Shown here in pieces: positions 9,676 through 18,914 of a stretch of DNA of 58,096 nt (the first letter of the stretch is position 1; each line of letters opens with the position of its first letter). The notes below the pieces were generated by a model. The model saw only the letters and a list, made by a program, of their open reading frames with translations, did no database searches and was not told the DNA's origin. The translations under genes were made by a program, and so were the position numbers. Source of the stretch: Acidobacteriaceae bacterium (GTDB taxonomy: Bacteria > Acidobacteriota > Terriglobia > Terriglobales > Acidobacteriaceae). The stretch covers positions 1 through 58,096 of the forward strand of contig PMWW01000181.1 in NCBI GenBank assembly GCA_003165795.1, in the 5' to 3' direction.

Positions 9676-10371
9676 TTAATTCCGCAACGCACCCTGCATC
9701 TTGCGCCCATTGGTAGGACGGAGCTGCGACTTTACCTTACTCAATGGACGGCCGATGGTGGACGCCCCGTCCAGAACCAGCCGGCATACTTGGTTAATGT
9801 AGCGCTCGCTAAGGTCAGCGTGACGGATGAGAAAGCGCATGTAGATTGCGCCGTAGAGAATGTCGAGCACGAGATCGAGGTCGAGGTCCTGGGGGAGTTC
9901 GCCACGCTCGATTCCACGGCGCAGTGTCTGGTAAGCCTCCTGCCGCCGCGGTCGGAGGAACCGCTTTCGAAAAGCTTCGATCAGCTCGGCATCCGACTGG
10001 CCGCCGGCGATTACCGCGGACACAATGCGGCCGCGCCGCGAATGAAGAATGCGCAGGAACTGGTTCATCTGCAGGCTCATGTCCCCGTAGACGGAGCCGC
10101 AATCGGGAAAGTGCAGCTGGCTCTCGGCGCTGGAGGCGAAGGCGTCCACCACCAGTGCGCCTTTATTGGGCCACCAGCGATACACCGTGGCTTTTCCCAC
10201 GCCTGCGTCAGCGGCAATGGCTTCGATGGTGAGGTCGGCGAAACCGGTCTTCTGCAGCAGCTTCAGCGTACTGCGCAGAGTGGCCTGACGAGAATGTTCG
10301 CAGCGCGGCCGGCCCGGACGGCGTTTGCTGCCAGCTTGCTCACCCGCCTGCTTTTGTTCAGAAGATGCCAT
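9676..10371 (-). CDS. TetR-family transcriptional regulator of the adjacent RND pump
   Basis: A repressor-type regulator of 231 residues. The N-terminal helix-turn-helix lies at about residues 47-70 (LTIEAIAADAGVGKATVYRWWPNK), the classic TetR pattern. The C-terminal 150 residues are helical, with the TetR_C-like HSRRGRIVSAVIAGGQSDAEL. It is divergent from, and 129 bases away from, the RND efflux operon, the usual arrangement for local repressors released by a pump substrate. Three tandem CGTAT pentamers in the gap are the likely operator. The first 25 residues are basic and poorly ordered, and a start further in is possible. Confidence 0.92.
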   Translation of the reverse strand: MASSEQKQAGEQAGSKRRPGRPRCEHSRQATLRSTLKLLQKTGFADLTIEAIAADAGVGKATVYRWWPNKGALVVDAFASSAESQLHFPDCGSVYGDMSLQMNQFLRILHSRRGRIVSAVIAGGQSDAELIEAFRKRFLRPRRQEAYQTLRRGIERGELPQDLDLDLVLDILYGAIYMRFLIRHADLSERYINQVCRLVLDGASTIGRPLSKVKSQLRPTNGRKMQGALRN

Positions 10372-10405
10372 TTCCTAGGTAACCAGGCCCGCTCTATTGA
10401 ATCCA

Positions 10406-10423
10406 ATACGTATCGTATCGTAT
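10406..10423. promoter_or_regulatory. Candidate TetR operator between tetR and the RND operon
   Basis: ATACG-TAT-CGTAT is a 13-bp perfect inverted repeat (10406-10418) embedded in three tandem CGTAT units (10409-10423). It lies 35 bases upstream of the tetR start and 78 bases upstream of the permease start, where a shared operator is expected. ATACG/CGTAT half-sites are typical of TetR-family operators. No binding has been shown. Confidence 0.55.
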
Positions 10424-10500
10424 CATAGCAATTGCGCTTCTCACGACTAGGTAAACAGTAGTCGCCTTTATCCGGCCCTGATTGGAGTTTCACCCGACCG

Positions 10501-13500
10501 ATGTGGATTGTTGCTTTAGCGCTGCGGCGCCCTTACACCTTCGTCGTGATGGCGCTGGTCATCATTCTGCTCATGCCGTTGGTCGTCTTGCGCACGCCGG
10601 TCGACATCTTCCCCGCCATTAATATTCCGGTCGTCAGCGTGGTTTGGAACTTCACCGGTTTCTCCCCCGGCGACATGGCTGACCGCATCATCACCAACTC
10701 CGAACGCGGCATGACGGTCACGGTCAATGACATCGAGCACATCGAGTCGCAATCGGTCAACGGGGTTGGCGTCATCAAGATCTTTTTTCAACCGCAGGCC
10801 AATATCCAGACCGCACTGGCGCAGGTGACCGCAATTGTGCAGACCACGGTGCGTGGTCTGCCGCCTGGAACCACTCCCCCGCTGGTCATCAGCTACTCGG
10901 CATCTTCGACGCCGATTGTCCAACTCGGCATCAGCAGCAAGACCATGCCGGAGCAGCAACTGTTCGACCTCGGCCAGAATTTCATTCGCAGCCAGTTGGC
11001 CACCGTGCAGGGCGCGGCTACGCCTTATCCCTATGGCGGCAAAATCCGCCAGGTACAGGTAGATCTGGACCTGCCGCAGCTGGAGGCCCACGGGCTTTCG
11101 CCCAGCGACATTGTCAACGCCGTCAACGCCCAGAATGTCATCACTCCGTCCGGCACCGCGAAAATTGGCGAGCTGGAATATCAGCTGGAGATGAACAGCG
11201 CTCCGCAAACCATCGCCGAGCTAAACAACCTTCCCGTCAAGACCGTCAATGGGTCCACCATCTACTTGCGCGATGTAGCGCACGTGCGCGACGGCTTTGC
11301 GCCGCAGACCAACATTGTCCGCCAGGACGGCGTGCGCGGCGTACTGATGTCGATTTACAAAACGGGTTCGGCATCGACCATCACGATCGTGCAGGCCGTC
11401 AAGAATATGGTACCGATCGCCTTGCAGACGCTGCCGCCTGGCGTTACCGTTAAACCGCTGTTCGATCAGTCGCTGTTCGTGCGCGCCTCCATCAACGGCG
11501 TGCTGCGCGAAGGGTTAACGGCCGCTGCGCTTACGGCAGCCATGATCCTGCTTTTCCTGGGCGACTGGCGTCCGACCATCGTCATTTCGATTTCGATTCC
11601 GTTGTCCATCTTCGTGTCGGTGCTGCTGCTAAGCGCGCTGGGCGAAACCATCAACATCATGACGCTGGGAGGTCTGGCACTGGCCGTCGGCATTCTGGTG
11701 GACGATGCCACGGTGGAAATCGAGAACATCGAGCGCAACCTTGCCCAAGGCAAGGAGATGCGGCGAGCGATTCTGGATGGCGCATCGCAAATCGCCGTAC
11801 CCGCCTTCGTTTCCACGCTGTCGATCTGCATCGTGTTTGTGCCGATGTTTTTCCTCGCCGGCGTGGCCCGCTATCTCTTCGTACCGCTGGCGGAAGCCGT
11901 GTGCTTCGCGATGCTGGCTTCTTACTTCCTGTCGCGAACTTTGATCCCGACGCTGGTGATGTTCATCATGCGGGGACATGAGCACAAGGCGGCGGGACCG
12001 AAGACAATTTTCGGCCGCTTCCAGCGCGGCTTTGAGCGCGGCTTTGACCGCTTCCGCAATGGCTATTACCAGCTGCTGGAGACCACGCTGGAGCATCGCA
12101 AGGTTTTCGCGGCGTGCTTCATCGCGTTCTGCGTGCTTTCGATGGTGCTGGTGTTCTTCCTGGGGCAGGATTTCTTTCCCACCGTGGACGCGGGCCTGAT
12201 GCGGCTTCATGTGCGCGCGCGCTCCGGCCTGCGGGTTGAGGAAACCGCGCGGCTGTGCGACCAGATCGAGCAGTATCTGCGGCAGCAGATCCCCAAAGAT
12301 GAACTGAACACGATTCTGGACAACATTGGTCTGCCGTATTCCGGTATCAACCTGTCGTACAGCAACTCGGGCGTGATCGGGACCAGCGATGCCGAAATTT
12401 TGGTGGGCTTGAACTCGGAGCACCATCATCCGACCGAGAATTACATTCGCAAGCTGCGCCAAGAGCTGCCGGGGCGATTCCCCGGTGTGGAGTTCTTCTT
12501 CCAGCCCGCCGACATCGTCACCCAGATTCTGAACTTTGGCTTGCCGGCGCCCATCGACATCCAGCTTACCGGCCCCGACATGGCGGGCAACTACGCTATT
12601 GCGCAGCAGATCTCGAACCAGCTGCGTCGCGTGCCCGGCACCGCCGACGTGCACGTGCAGCAGATGCTGGATTTGCCGACGCTGCACATGGACATCGATC
12701 GGACCCGCGTTACCCAGGTAGGGATGAATGCTCGCGACGTGGCGCAGAGCGTGCTGGTTTCGCTCAGCGGCAGCTTTCAAACCGCGCCCAACTTCTGGCT
12801 GAATCCCAAGAACGGCGTCAGCTACCAGGTCGCGGTGCAGTCTCCGCAATATCGCGTGACCTCGATGCAGGACCTGATGAACACGCCGGTCAACGATCCC
12901 AGCACCCCCAACGCACAGGTGCTGGGCAATCTGGTGCAACTCACACCGGTATCGCGGGCGGCGGTGATCTCGCATTACAATGTGCTGCCGGTCATCGATG
13001 TTTACGCCAGCACGCAAGACCGCGATCTGGGTGGCGTGGCCCGCGATATCAACAAGGTGCTGGAGCCGTTCCGCCAGCACCTGCCGCGCGGTACGCAGCT
13101 GATCGTTCGCGGCCAGATAGTAACCATGAATAGTTCGTTTCTGGGTCTTGGCGTCGGGCTGGTGATGGCCATTGTGTTGGTTTATTTTCTGATCGTGGTG
13201 AACTTCCAGTCGTGGCTCGATCCCTTCATCATCATCACCGCCCTGCCCGGCGCGCTGGCGGGCATCTGCTGGATCCTGTTGCTCACTCGTACCACGTTGA
13301 ATGTACCGTCGCTCACCGGCGCCGTGATGTGCATGGGCGTAGCCACGGCGAACTCAATCCTGATGGTGTCTTTTGCCCGCGACCGGATGCAGGCAGGAAT
13401 TCCGGCAGTCCAGTCCGCCCTGGAAGCCGGATACACGCGTATTCGCCCGGTACTGATGACGGCGCTGGCCATGATTATCGGTATGTTGCCGATGTCTCTG

Positions 13501-13656
13501 GGGCTGGGCGAAGGTGGCGAACAGAACGCGCCGCTGGGACGCGCTGTTATTGGTGGGCTGCTGTTCGCAACCGTGGCGACGTTGTTTTTTGTGCCCACCG
13601 TCTTTGCCATGATTCATAGCCACCGGGAAGCCCGGCAGGCCGAGGCCCAGCAGTAA
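10501..13656 (+). CDS. RND efflux transporter, inner-membrane permease (HAE-1 type)
   Basis: Proton-driven inner-membrane pump of a tripartite multidrug efflux system. Length of 1051 residues and two halves with large periplasmic loops match AcrB-type RND proteins. The N-terminal helix and RTPVDIFPAINIPVVSVVWNF are typical. Helix 4 carries the proton-relay pair Asp401-Asp402 in GILVDDATVEIENI. The final helices (GMLPMSLGLGEGGEQNAPLGRAVIGGL) are well conserved. It is followed after 29 bases by the adaptor, then the outer-membrane factor, so a full pump is encoded. The substrate is unknown. It is probably repressed by the divergent TetR protein. Confidence 0.95.
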   Translation: MWIVALALRRPYTFVVMALVIILLMPLVVLRTPVDIFPAINIPVVSVVWNFTGFSPGDMADRIITNSERGMTVTVNDIEHIESQSVNGVGVIKIFFQPQANIQTALAQVTAIVQTTVRGLPPGTTPPLVISYSASSTPIVQLGISSKTMPEQQLFDLGQNFIRSQLATVQGAATPYPYGGKIRQVQVDLDLPQLEAHGLSPSDIVNAVNAQNVITPSGTAKIGELEYQLEMNSAPQTIAELNNLPVKTVNGSTIYLRDVAHVRDGFAPQTNIVRQDGVRGVLMSIYKTGSASTITIVQAVKNMVPIALQTLPPGVTVKPLFDQSLFVRASINGVLREGLTAAALTAAMILLFLGDWRPTIVISISIPLSIFVSVLLLSALGETINIMTLGGLALAVGILVDDATVEIENIERNLAQGKEMRRAILDGASQIAVPAFVSTLSICIVFVPMFFLAGVARYLFVPLAEAVCFAMLASYFLSRTLIPTLVMFIMRGHEHKAAGPKTIFGRFQRGFERGFDRFRNGYYQLLETTLEHRKVFAACFIAFCVLSMVLVFFLGQDFFPTVDAGLMRLHVRARSGLRVEETARLCDQIEQYLRQQIPKDELNTILDNIGLPYSGINLSYSNSGVIGTSDAEILVGLNSEHHHPTENYIRKLRQELPGRFPGVEFFFQPADIVTQILNFGLPAPIDIQLTGPDMAGNYAIAQQISNQLRRVPGTADVHVQQMLDLPTLHMDIDRTRVTQVGMNARDVAQSVLVSLSGSFQTAPNFWLNPKNGVSYQVAVQSPQYRVTSMQDLMNTPVNDPSTPNAQVLGNLVQLTPVSRAAVISHYNVLPVIDVYASTQDRDLGGVARDINKVLEPFRQHLPRGTQLIVRGQIVTMNSSFLGLGVGLVMAIVLVYFLIVVNFQSWLDPFIIITALPGALAGICWILLLTRTTLNVPSLTGAVMCMGVATANSILMVSFARDRMQAGIPAVQSALEAGYTRIRPVLMTALAMIIGMLPMSLGLGEGGEQNAPLGRAVIGGLLFATVATLFFVPTVFAMIHSHREARQAEAQQ

Positions 13657-13685
13657 TAGAATTCAGGGAGTCCTATACGAAAACG

Positions 13686-14999
13686 ATGGACACGCAGCAC
13701 AATCCGGCCGGGGAGAGCGAAGACCGCTTGCCGCCGAACCGTTCTGGCGAAGACGAAACCCACCGTGACGCCGACCACCGCGACGATGGCGGTGGGGCCG
13801 GTCACGCTCCTGCGGAAATAACCCCTCCGCCTAAGCTTCCCGCTGCTCCTCCCCGAAAAGCGCTATGGCTGATTGGGGTGGTGTTGTTGGTGTTGGCAGC
13901 GGCCGGTGTCGCGGCTATGGTGATGCGAATTCACGATAGCCATGTCCTGGCCAGCAATACCGAGCAGAATTCCGTTCCGACGGTGGCCGTGGTGCATCCC
14001 ACAGCGGAAAAGGCGGACGAGGAACTCGTACTGCCGGGCACGCTACAGGCCTACGTTGAGTCTCCGATCTACGCCCGCACCAACGGTTATTTGCTGCGCT
14101 GGTACCGGGACATTGGCAGTCACGTCAAGAAGGGTGAACTGCTGGCGGATATCGATACGCCCGAGGTAGATCAGGAGCTTTTGCAGACGCGGGCGGCGCG
14201 GCAGCAGGTGATGGCCGCGATGGACTTGGCCAAGATCAATGCCGACCGCTACCAGGCTTTGCGCAAGACCGACTCGGTATCGCAGCAGGAAGCCGACACC
14301 CAGAGCAGCGGCTATCAACAGGCCATGGCAAATCTGGCCGCGGCTGATGCCAATGTGAAGCGACTGGAGCAGTTAGAAGGCTTCAAGCATGTCTACGCTC
14401 CGTTTAACGGAGTGATCACGCGGCGCACGGTGGATCCCGGCACCTTAATCACGGCCGGAAACTCCGGTACAACGGGCGCCAGAGAGCTCTTCGACATGGC
14501 CCTTACCGATCCCTTGCGCGTGTATGTGTCAGTTCCACAGGCCTACGCTCCGGCCATTAAGGTCGGGATGCAGGCAGTGGTCACGCTCCAGGAATTTCCC
14601 GGGCAGAAATTCACCGGCACGGTGGTGCGCACCGCCGACTCCATCGATACCACAACTCGCACCTTGTTGACCGAAGTAGACGTTCCCAACAAAGACGGCA
14701 AGCTGCTGCCCGGGTCCTTTGGCGAAGTACATTTCAAGCCCCAGATCAACGCCCAAAAGGTCACGGTCCCAGTCAATGCCATGTTGTTCCGCACCCAGGG
14801 TGCTCAGGTTGCCGTGGTCGCCGCCGACGGCAAAGTGCAGTTGCGGCGCATCAGCATTGGCCGGGACTACGGCACCACGCTGGAGGTTGTCGGCGGGGTG
14901 GACGTCAACGATCGCATTATCGTCAACCCTTCCGATTCGATTGAAGATGGGCAGAAGGTGAACGTCGCTCCCGAACGCCAGGGGGGCCAGCAGTCATGA
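13686..14999 (+). CDS. RND efflux periplasmic adaptor (membrane-fusion protein)
   Basis: The HlyD/AcrA-type adaptor that bridges permease and outer-membrane channel. An unusually long, acidic and Pro-rich cytoplasmic N-terminus (about 58 residues) precedes one membrane anchor at about 59-80 (ALWLIGVVLLVLAAAGVAAMVM). The mature part has the lipoyl-like half-motifs (PIYARTNGYLLRWYRDIGSHVKKGELLADIDTPEVD), a coiled-coil hairpin at about 160-230, then a second lipoyl half (FNGVITRRTVDPGTLI), a beta-barrel and a membrane-proximal domain. Its stop overlaps the next start by four bases (ATGA), so the last two genes are translationally coupled. Confidence 0.93.
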   Translation: MDTQHNPAGESEDRLPPNRSGEDETHRDADHRDDGGGAGHAPAEITPPPKLPAAPPRKALWLIGVVLLVLAAAGVAAMVMRIHDSHVLASNTEQNSVPTVAVVHPTAEKADEELVLPGTLQAYVESPIYARTNGYLLRWYRDIGSHVKKGELLADIDTPEVDQELLQTRAARQQVMAAMDLAKINADRYQALRKTDSVSQQEADTQSSGYQQAMANLAAADANVKRLEQLEGFKHVYAPFNGVITRRTVDPGTLITAGNSGTTGARELFDMALTDPLRVYVSVPQAYAPAIKVGMQAVVTLQEFPGQKFTGTVVRTADSIDTTTRTLLTEVDVPNKDGKLLPGSFGEVHFKPQINAQKVTVPVNAMLFRTQGAQVAVVAADGKVQLRRISIGRDYGTTLEVVGGVDVNDRIIVNPSDSIEDGQKVNVAPERQGGQQS

Positions 15000-16459
15000 A
15001 GTGGTTGACCCTGGCAGCCAGTGTCGCGGTCAGCGGATTGTTGACCGGATGCGTGGTTGGCCCGAACTATAAACGTCCTCCAGTGCAGACTCCGACGGCG
15101 TATAAGACGCCAGACCCCTGGCGGGAAGCGGCCCCCAAAGATTCGATTCCCAAGGGGGCATGGTGGGAAGTTTTCAACGATGCCGAACTGAGCGCCTACG
15201 AGCAGCAATTGCTTAACGCCAACCAGTCTTTGGTGGCGGCAAAGGAACGGCTGGAAGAAGCACGCGCGCTGGCCCGCGTCACCTCGGCAGGATTCTTTCC
15301 CCAAGGCTCGGTCGATCCTAATGCCTCGCGCAATCGCTATTCGGGTCGTCGGCCGGAAGTCGTAACTCTCGGCAATCCGCTGACCCAAAGCACCTACGAG
15401 ATTCCATTCTTAGTGAACTATGAGCCCGACCTCTTCGGCAAAGTGCGGCGAAACATGGAAGCGGCGAACGCTAATCTGCAGTCGACCGCGGCCGACATGT
15501 ACAACGTGGACCTGGTCCTGACGGCCGAGCTTGCGGCCGACTATTTCAGCTTGCGCGAACTCGATGCCGAGACCCAGGTGGTGCAGGAGTCGGTCACCAT
15601 TCAGCAGAAGGGCCTGCAGTTGGTGGAGGACCGCCATAACGGCGGAGTGGCTTCGGGCCTGGACCTGGCGCAACAGCAGACCCTGCTCGATTCCACGGTC
15701 ACGCAAGTCTACCTGGTGCAGCAGCAGCGTCAGCAGTATGAACATGCGATCGCGGTGCTGACAGGCAATCCCGCCGCAAGCTTCACGGTACCGGTGCGGC
15801 CGCTGAATACCAAACCGGCGCCGGTTCCGCTGGGCGTGCCTTCTGACCTGCTGGAACGGCGCCCCGACATCGCCACCGCCGAGCGCCAGATGGCCTACCA
15901 GAATGCGCTGGTAGGCGTTGCCACTGCGGCTTTCTATCCCCAACTCACGCTCACCGGGACCGGAGGCTACCAGAGCACCAGCATCACCAGTCTGCTTACT
16001 TCGCCGAACGCGATCTGGTCGCTGGGAGGCGACCTGCTGCAGCCCATCTTCAACGGCGGACGCAACCGCGCCAACCTGGCTGCGGCCAAACACACCTACG
16101 ATGAGTCGGTGGCAAACTATCGCGAGTCGGTGCTGGTCGCCTTTCAGCAAGTGGAAGACGGCCTGACTGGACTGAACGAGCTAGCGCAAGCGGCTGGCAC
16201 CCAGAACGCCGCGGTGTCCGACGCGCGACGCGCCCTGGAGATTGCTAACAACCGCTATGTCGGCGGGGTGACCAGCTACCTCGACGTGATCACCGCGCAA
16301 TCGACCCTGCTCAGCAATCAACGGCTGTTGACGCAACTGTCCGGCCAGCAAATGGTCACCGAGGTGTACCTGGTGAAAGCGCTGGGCGGAAGCTGGGACG
16401 CTTCGCAAATCCAGAACGAGCAAGTCCATCCCAAAGCGATCCAGGCGATACAGCAGTGA
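14996..16459 (+). CDS. RND efflux outer-membrane factor (NodT/OprM-type lipoprotein)
   Basis: TolC-fold outer-membrane channel of the pump. The signal peptide ends in a lipobox, LLTGC with Cys19, as in OprM/NodT proteins, so it is a lipid-anchored exit duct. Two OEP repeats are seen. The first ends near EKYRHN-like QLVEDRHNGGVASGLDLAQQQT, and the second has the matching NNRYVGGVTSYLDVITAQSTLL. The internal LERRPDIATAERQM is the family signature. It is the third and last gene of the operon, overlapping the adaptor by four bases. Length (487) is normal. Confidence 0.95.
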   Translation: MKWLTLAASVAVSGLLTGCVVGPNYKRPPVQTPTAYKTPDPWREAAPKDSIPKGAWWEVFNDAELSAYEQQLLNANQSLVAAKERLEEARALARVTSAGFFPQGSVDPNASRNRYSGRRPEVVTLGNPLTQSTYEIPFLVNYEPDLFGKVRRNMEAANANLQSTAADMYNVDLVLTAELAADYFSLRELDAETQVVQESVTIQQKGLQLVEDRHNGGVASGLDLAQQQTLLDSTVTQVYLVQQQRQQYEHAIAVLTGNPAASFTVPVRPLNTKPAPVPLGVPSDLLERRPDIATAERQMAYQNALVGVATAAFYPQLTLTGTGGYQSTSITSLLTSPNAIWSLGGDLLQPIFNGGRNRANLAAAKHTYDESVANYRESVLVAFQQVEDGLTGLNELAQAAGTQNAAVSDARRALEIANNRYVGGVTSYLDVITAQSTLLSNQRLLTQLSGQQMVTEVYLVKALGGSWDASQIQNEQVHPKAIQAIQQ

Positions 16460-16509
16460 AAGCCAGCAGTTAGCAGTTAGCAATGCGGCTTGGCAGCGAG
16501 GGCGTTTAG

Positions 16510-17325
16510 TTATTGCGGCGAGGTTCCGGCCGGCTCGCTGGGATGGGCTTGGCTTTCGTGCTTATGGAAGAGTTTATGGTCGATGTCCGGCCAGAACTCC
16601 AAGAACAAGTTCCCCAGGCACCCGTAGCCCAAAGCCGTGGCGGCGCGACCGGCAGTCAGACCAACGCCGCGGTCCGACTGCGGGTAATAGGCATTGGAGA
16701 TCGTTCCCGCCGTGATTGCTCCCAGGACGTTTGAGAAATGAAATGTTTGGCCGCCTGAGTCTTTTCTGGCGACGAATTCCTCCTCTAACGCGGTCCAAGT
16801 CCGTTTCTTGATGCTGCCCTCACCCACGCGGAAGTAGCGGGGGTCCTGCTTGAACAGCACGGGATAGAAGTAGTTGCTGAAGAAGTTGCTATCCGCATTA
16901 TCGGCCAGTGCCGCGGCATACCTCTTGCCGAAGCCCGCAGCTCCCTGGCCGTACCCGGCAAAGGAATTGGTGGCTTGTCCCAGTCCCGCGGTCAGTCCCG
17001 CCGAAACGAAGTTGAACGGATCAATCATGGTTCTAGCCATCAGTTGAAACTTCTGCTTTGAGCTGAGGGGTGGGGCATTCTTGACACTCGTCATACCGAA
17101 CATGGGAACGATACCCAGCGCGCGCTGCTTCTCCTCTTGCTTTAAAACATCTTCCGAACTCAAAGGCTGGGGGGCGCCCGCCTGAGGCGCCTGCGATTGG
17201 GTTGACGCTGGCGCGGAGCTGTTATTGGGTGACGCTGGTTGCTGAGCGAGAACAGGGAACGAGAAAGCTCCTGTACATACAACCGCGATAGCGAGACGAG
17301 CTAACAATGTCATAGAACAAACCAT
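16510..17325 (-). CDS. Exported protein of unknown function
   Basis: Not recognised. The N-terminus is a signal peptide (MTLLARLAIAVVCTGAFSFPVLAQQ) followed by a Pro/Ser/Gln-rich linker. The mature domain of about 190 residues has a stretch rich in small residues (FNFVSAGLTAGLGQATNSFAGYGQGAAGFGKRYAAA) and aromatic motifs (NFFSNYFYPVLFKQDPRYFR). These look like an outer-membrane or periplasmic protein seen repeatedly in Acidobacteriota. Two Met starts are possible, 17325 and 17313; the second leaves a cleaner signal peptide and better ribosome-site spacing. It is convergent with the efflux operon, 50 bases from its end, and has no close partner. Confidence 0.75.
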   Translation of the reverse strand: MVCSMTLLARLAIAVVCTGAFSFPVLAQQPASPNNSSAPASTQSQAPQAGAPQPLSSEDVLKQEEKQRALGIVPMFGMTSVKNAPPLSSKQKFQLMARTMIDPFNFVSAGLTAGLGQATNSFAGYGQGAAGFGKRYAAALADNADSNFFSNYFYPVLFKQDPRYFRVGEGSIKKRTWTALEEEFVARKDSGGQTFHFSNVLGAITAGTISNAYYPQSDRGVGLTAGRAATALGYGCLGNLFLEFWPDIDHKLFHKHESQAHPSEPAGTSPQ

Positions 17326-17596
17326 CCTGCCGGCACCCCAACAATTAGCGCCAGACAGGTGCCTTCACCAGTTGTGCCAGGTTCTTAGATGCTTGGCCAG
17401 CACTGGAAGGCTAACATTCCTTGAGTTTGCAGATTAGTTCCCGGCGTCGAATTCGGCGCTAATAAGTCTTTCCCCGGAGCGGGCTGTACAGTTCCCAAAG
17501 CTTCTGAGTTATTTGGGTCAAAAGGCCGCAAGTCCAGTCTGGCAGCCAAACGATAACACAGAGGTTGAATTCGGCGGCCCGATTGCAGGACCGGAG

Positions 17597-18388
17597 TCAG
17601 GCGCCCACCGCTACCGGCCTGACTTTGGCCGCACGAACCAGGGCCAGCGCCGTCACGTCATTGTGTTCCGGGGCCGTGTGTAGGAACTGCTTTACGCCGT
17701 CAAGAATGACAGTGGCAATCTCGCGGGCGTTGTCCTGCGGCGCCTGCTCGAAATGTTCTTTGACGCGATGCAGCCCGAACTCTTCTTTCTTGTAAGCCGC
17801 CTCGACGACGCCGCGCGAAACCAGCAGCAAGGAAGCTCCATGTTGCAGCGCGGCGGTAGGCGCTTCGTACGTCGATGCGGAGAACAATCCCAGCGGCAAT
17901 CCCGTAGCCGGCAGTTCGACAATACCCGAGGGATCGCGCAATAGTCCCGGTGTATGTCCAGCGTTGGAATAACAGATGGTGCCGAGGTCCTCGTTGTAAC
18001 AACCGAGGAAAGCCGCGCAGGACCGCACCCCGGCAGCCGCACGGCGAATGCTCAGGTTCAGTTCGAGGCAGAACTCCATCATCATGTCCGCCTCATTGAT
18101 GTCCTCTTGCTCGAAGCGGTCCTTCCCCAGCTTCTGAAACGTCTGCCGTGCCGCATCCACGATGCCGTGGTTTTCCTCATGTACGCCGGCGATGTCCAGC
18201 AGGCCAAAAATCACGCGGCATCGATTGGCGCGAAGGAAGTGATAAAGGTCGCCACCCACTCGCCTGCCGTGGACCATGCCCGCGATGTCGGCTCCCAGCA
18301 ACGGCGGGAACTCCGCGCGGCTGGCAGCGGCTGGGATTGCGTTGCGTTCGCGTTGGAAAGAAAGTTTCATAAGGGCGTTGGCAATCAT
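17597..18388 (-). CDS. SpoIIE/RsbU-type PP2C serine phosphatase
   Basis: A stand-alone PPM phosphatase domain of 263 residues with no sensor domain. Such proteins usually dephosphorylate anti-anti-sigma factors. Visible motifs are VGGDLYHF (Asp47), the second metal Asp65 in FGLLDIAGVH, the core CYNEDLGTICYSNAGHTPGLLRD, LPLGLF, and the terminal HNDVTALAL aspartate. The usual GGDYYD reads GGDLYH (His50), and GDVSGHG reads LDIAGVH, so it is a divergent member. The metal aspartates themselves are kept and activity is plausible. It is divergent from the truncated sugar kinase. The start could be Met at 18388 or 18370; neither has a strong ribosome site. Confidence 0.8.
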   Translation of the reverse strand: MIANALMKLSFQRERNAIPAAASRAEFPPLLGADIAGMVHGRRVGGDLYHFLRANRCRVIFGLLDIAGVHEENHGIVDAARQTFQKLGKDRFEQEDINEADMMMEFCLELNLSIRRAAAGVRSCAAFLGCYNEDLGTICYSNAGHTPGLLRDPSGIVELPATGLPLGLFSASTYEAPTAALQHGASLLLVSRGVVEAAYKKEEFGLHRVKEHFEQAPQDNAREIATVILDGVKQFLHTAPEHNDVTALALVRAAKVRPVAVGA

Positions 18389-18530
18389 AGCGGAAATTCA
18401 GCGGAATGCAACATCGCAGTCGTGGTGCAAGTGCTGCTCATTGGTGACAATGGGACGTGGCCGGTTCCGGGAACGCCGCCATCATTTCAATGGCACGATA
18501 AGATAGGTGGGCCTTTAGGAGGCTGGCTGC

Positions 18531-18914
18531 GTGCGCATTGTGAGTGTGGGAGAGATTCTATGGGACGTGATCGGCGAAACCGAGTACCTGGGCGGCGCTC
18601 CGCTGAACTTTGCCGCTCATGCCCAAAAGCTCGGGCACGAGGTCTTTCTGGTCAGCGCCGTGGGCGAGGACGAACGCGGCCGGCGCGCGCTCGACCGCTT
18701 GCGGCAGCGGGGAATCTCAACCGAGTTTGTGCAGGTGCTTCCGGACAAGAATACCGGCACGGCCGAGGTTGAACTCGACGGTGACGGCAAGCCGATGTTT
18801 CGCATCGTGCGTCCGGCAGCCTACGAGTGCGGTGCTTTTCCGGCCGGAGAATCAGGGTGGAGGCGGACTACGCCAACTCCAGTTCAATCTTCTTCGCTTC
18901 CCGATCCAGCATAG
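18531..18914 (+). pseudogene. Truncated PfkB-family carbohydrate kinase
   Basis: The first 99 codons are a good PfkB/fructokinase N-terminus: MRIVSVGEILWDVIG, the sugar-binding GGAPLNFAAHAQKLG (residues 21-35), AVGEDERG, and the lid strands ending FRIVRPAAYE. Homology stops at about base 18828. The frame then runs on for 28 unrelated residues and ends inside the 3' end of rpsA on the other strand. Normal family length is about 300, so the catalytic GAGD region and ATP site are missing. The start is intact: GTG at 18531 with AGGAGG nine bases upstream. A deletion that removed the last two thirds and joined the remnant to the rpsA end is the simplest reading. Confidence 0.85.

Noticed and set aside
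11629-13080. Long open frame (483 codons) on the - strand
   Set aside because: It lies wholly antisense to the RND permease, is His/Arg/Gln-rich, and has no recognisable family; it is a by-product of GC-rich codon use.
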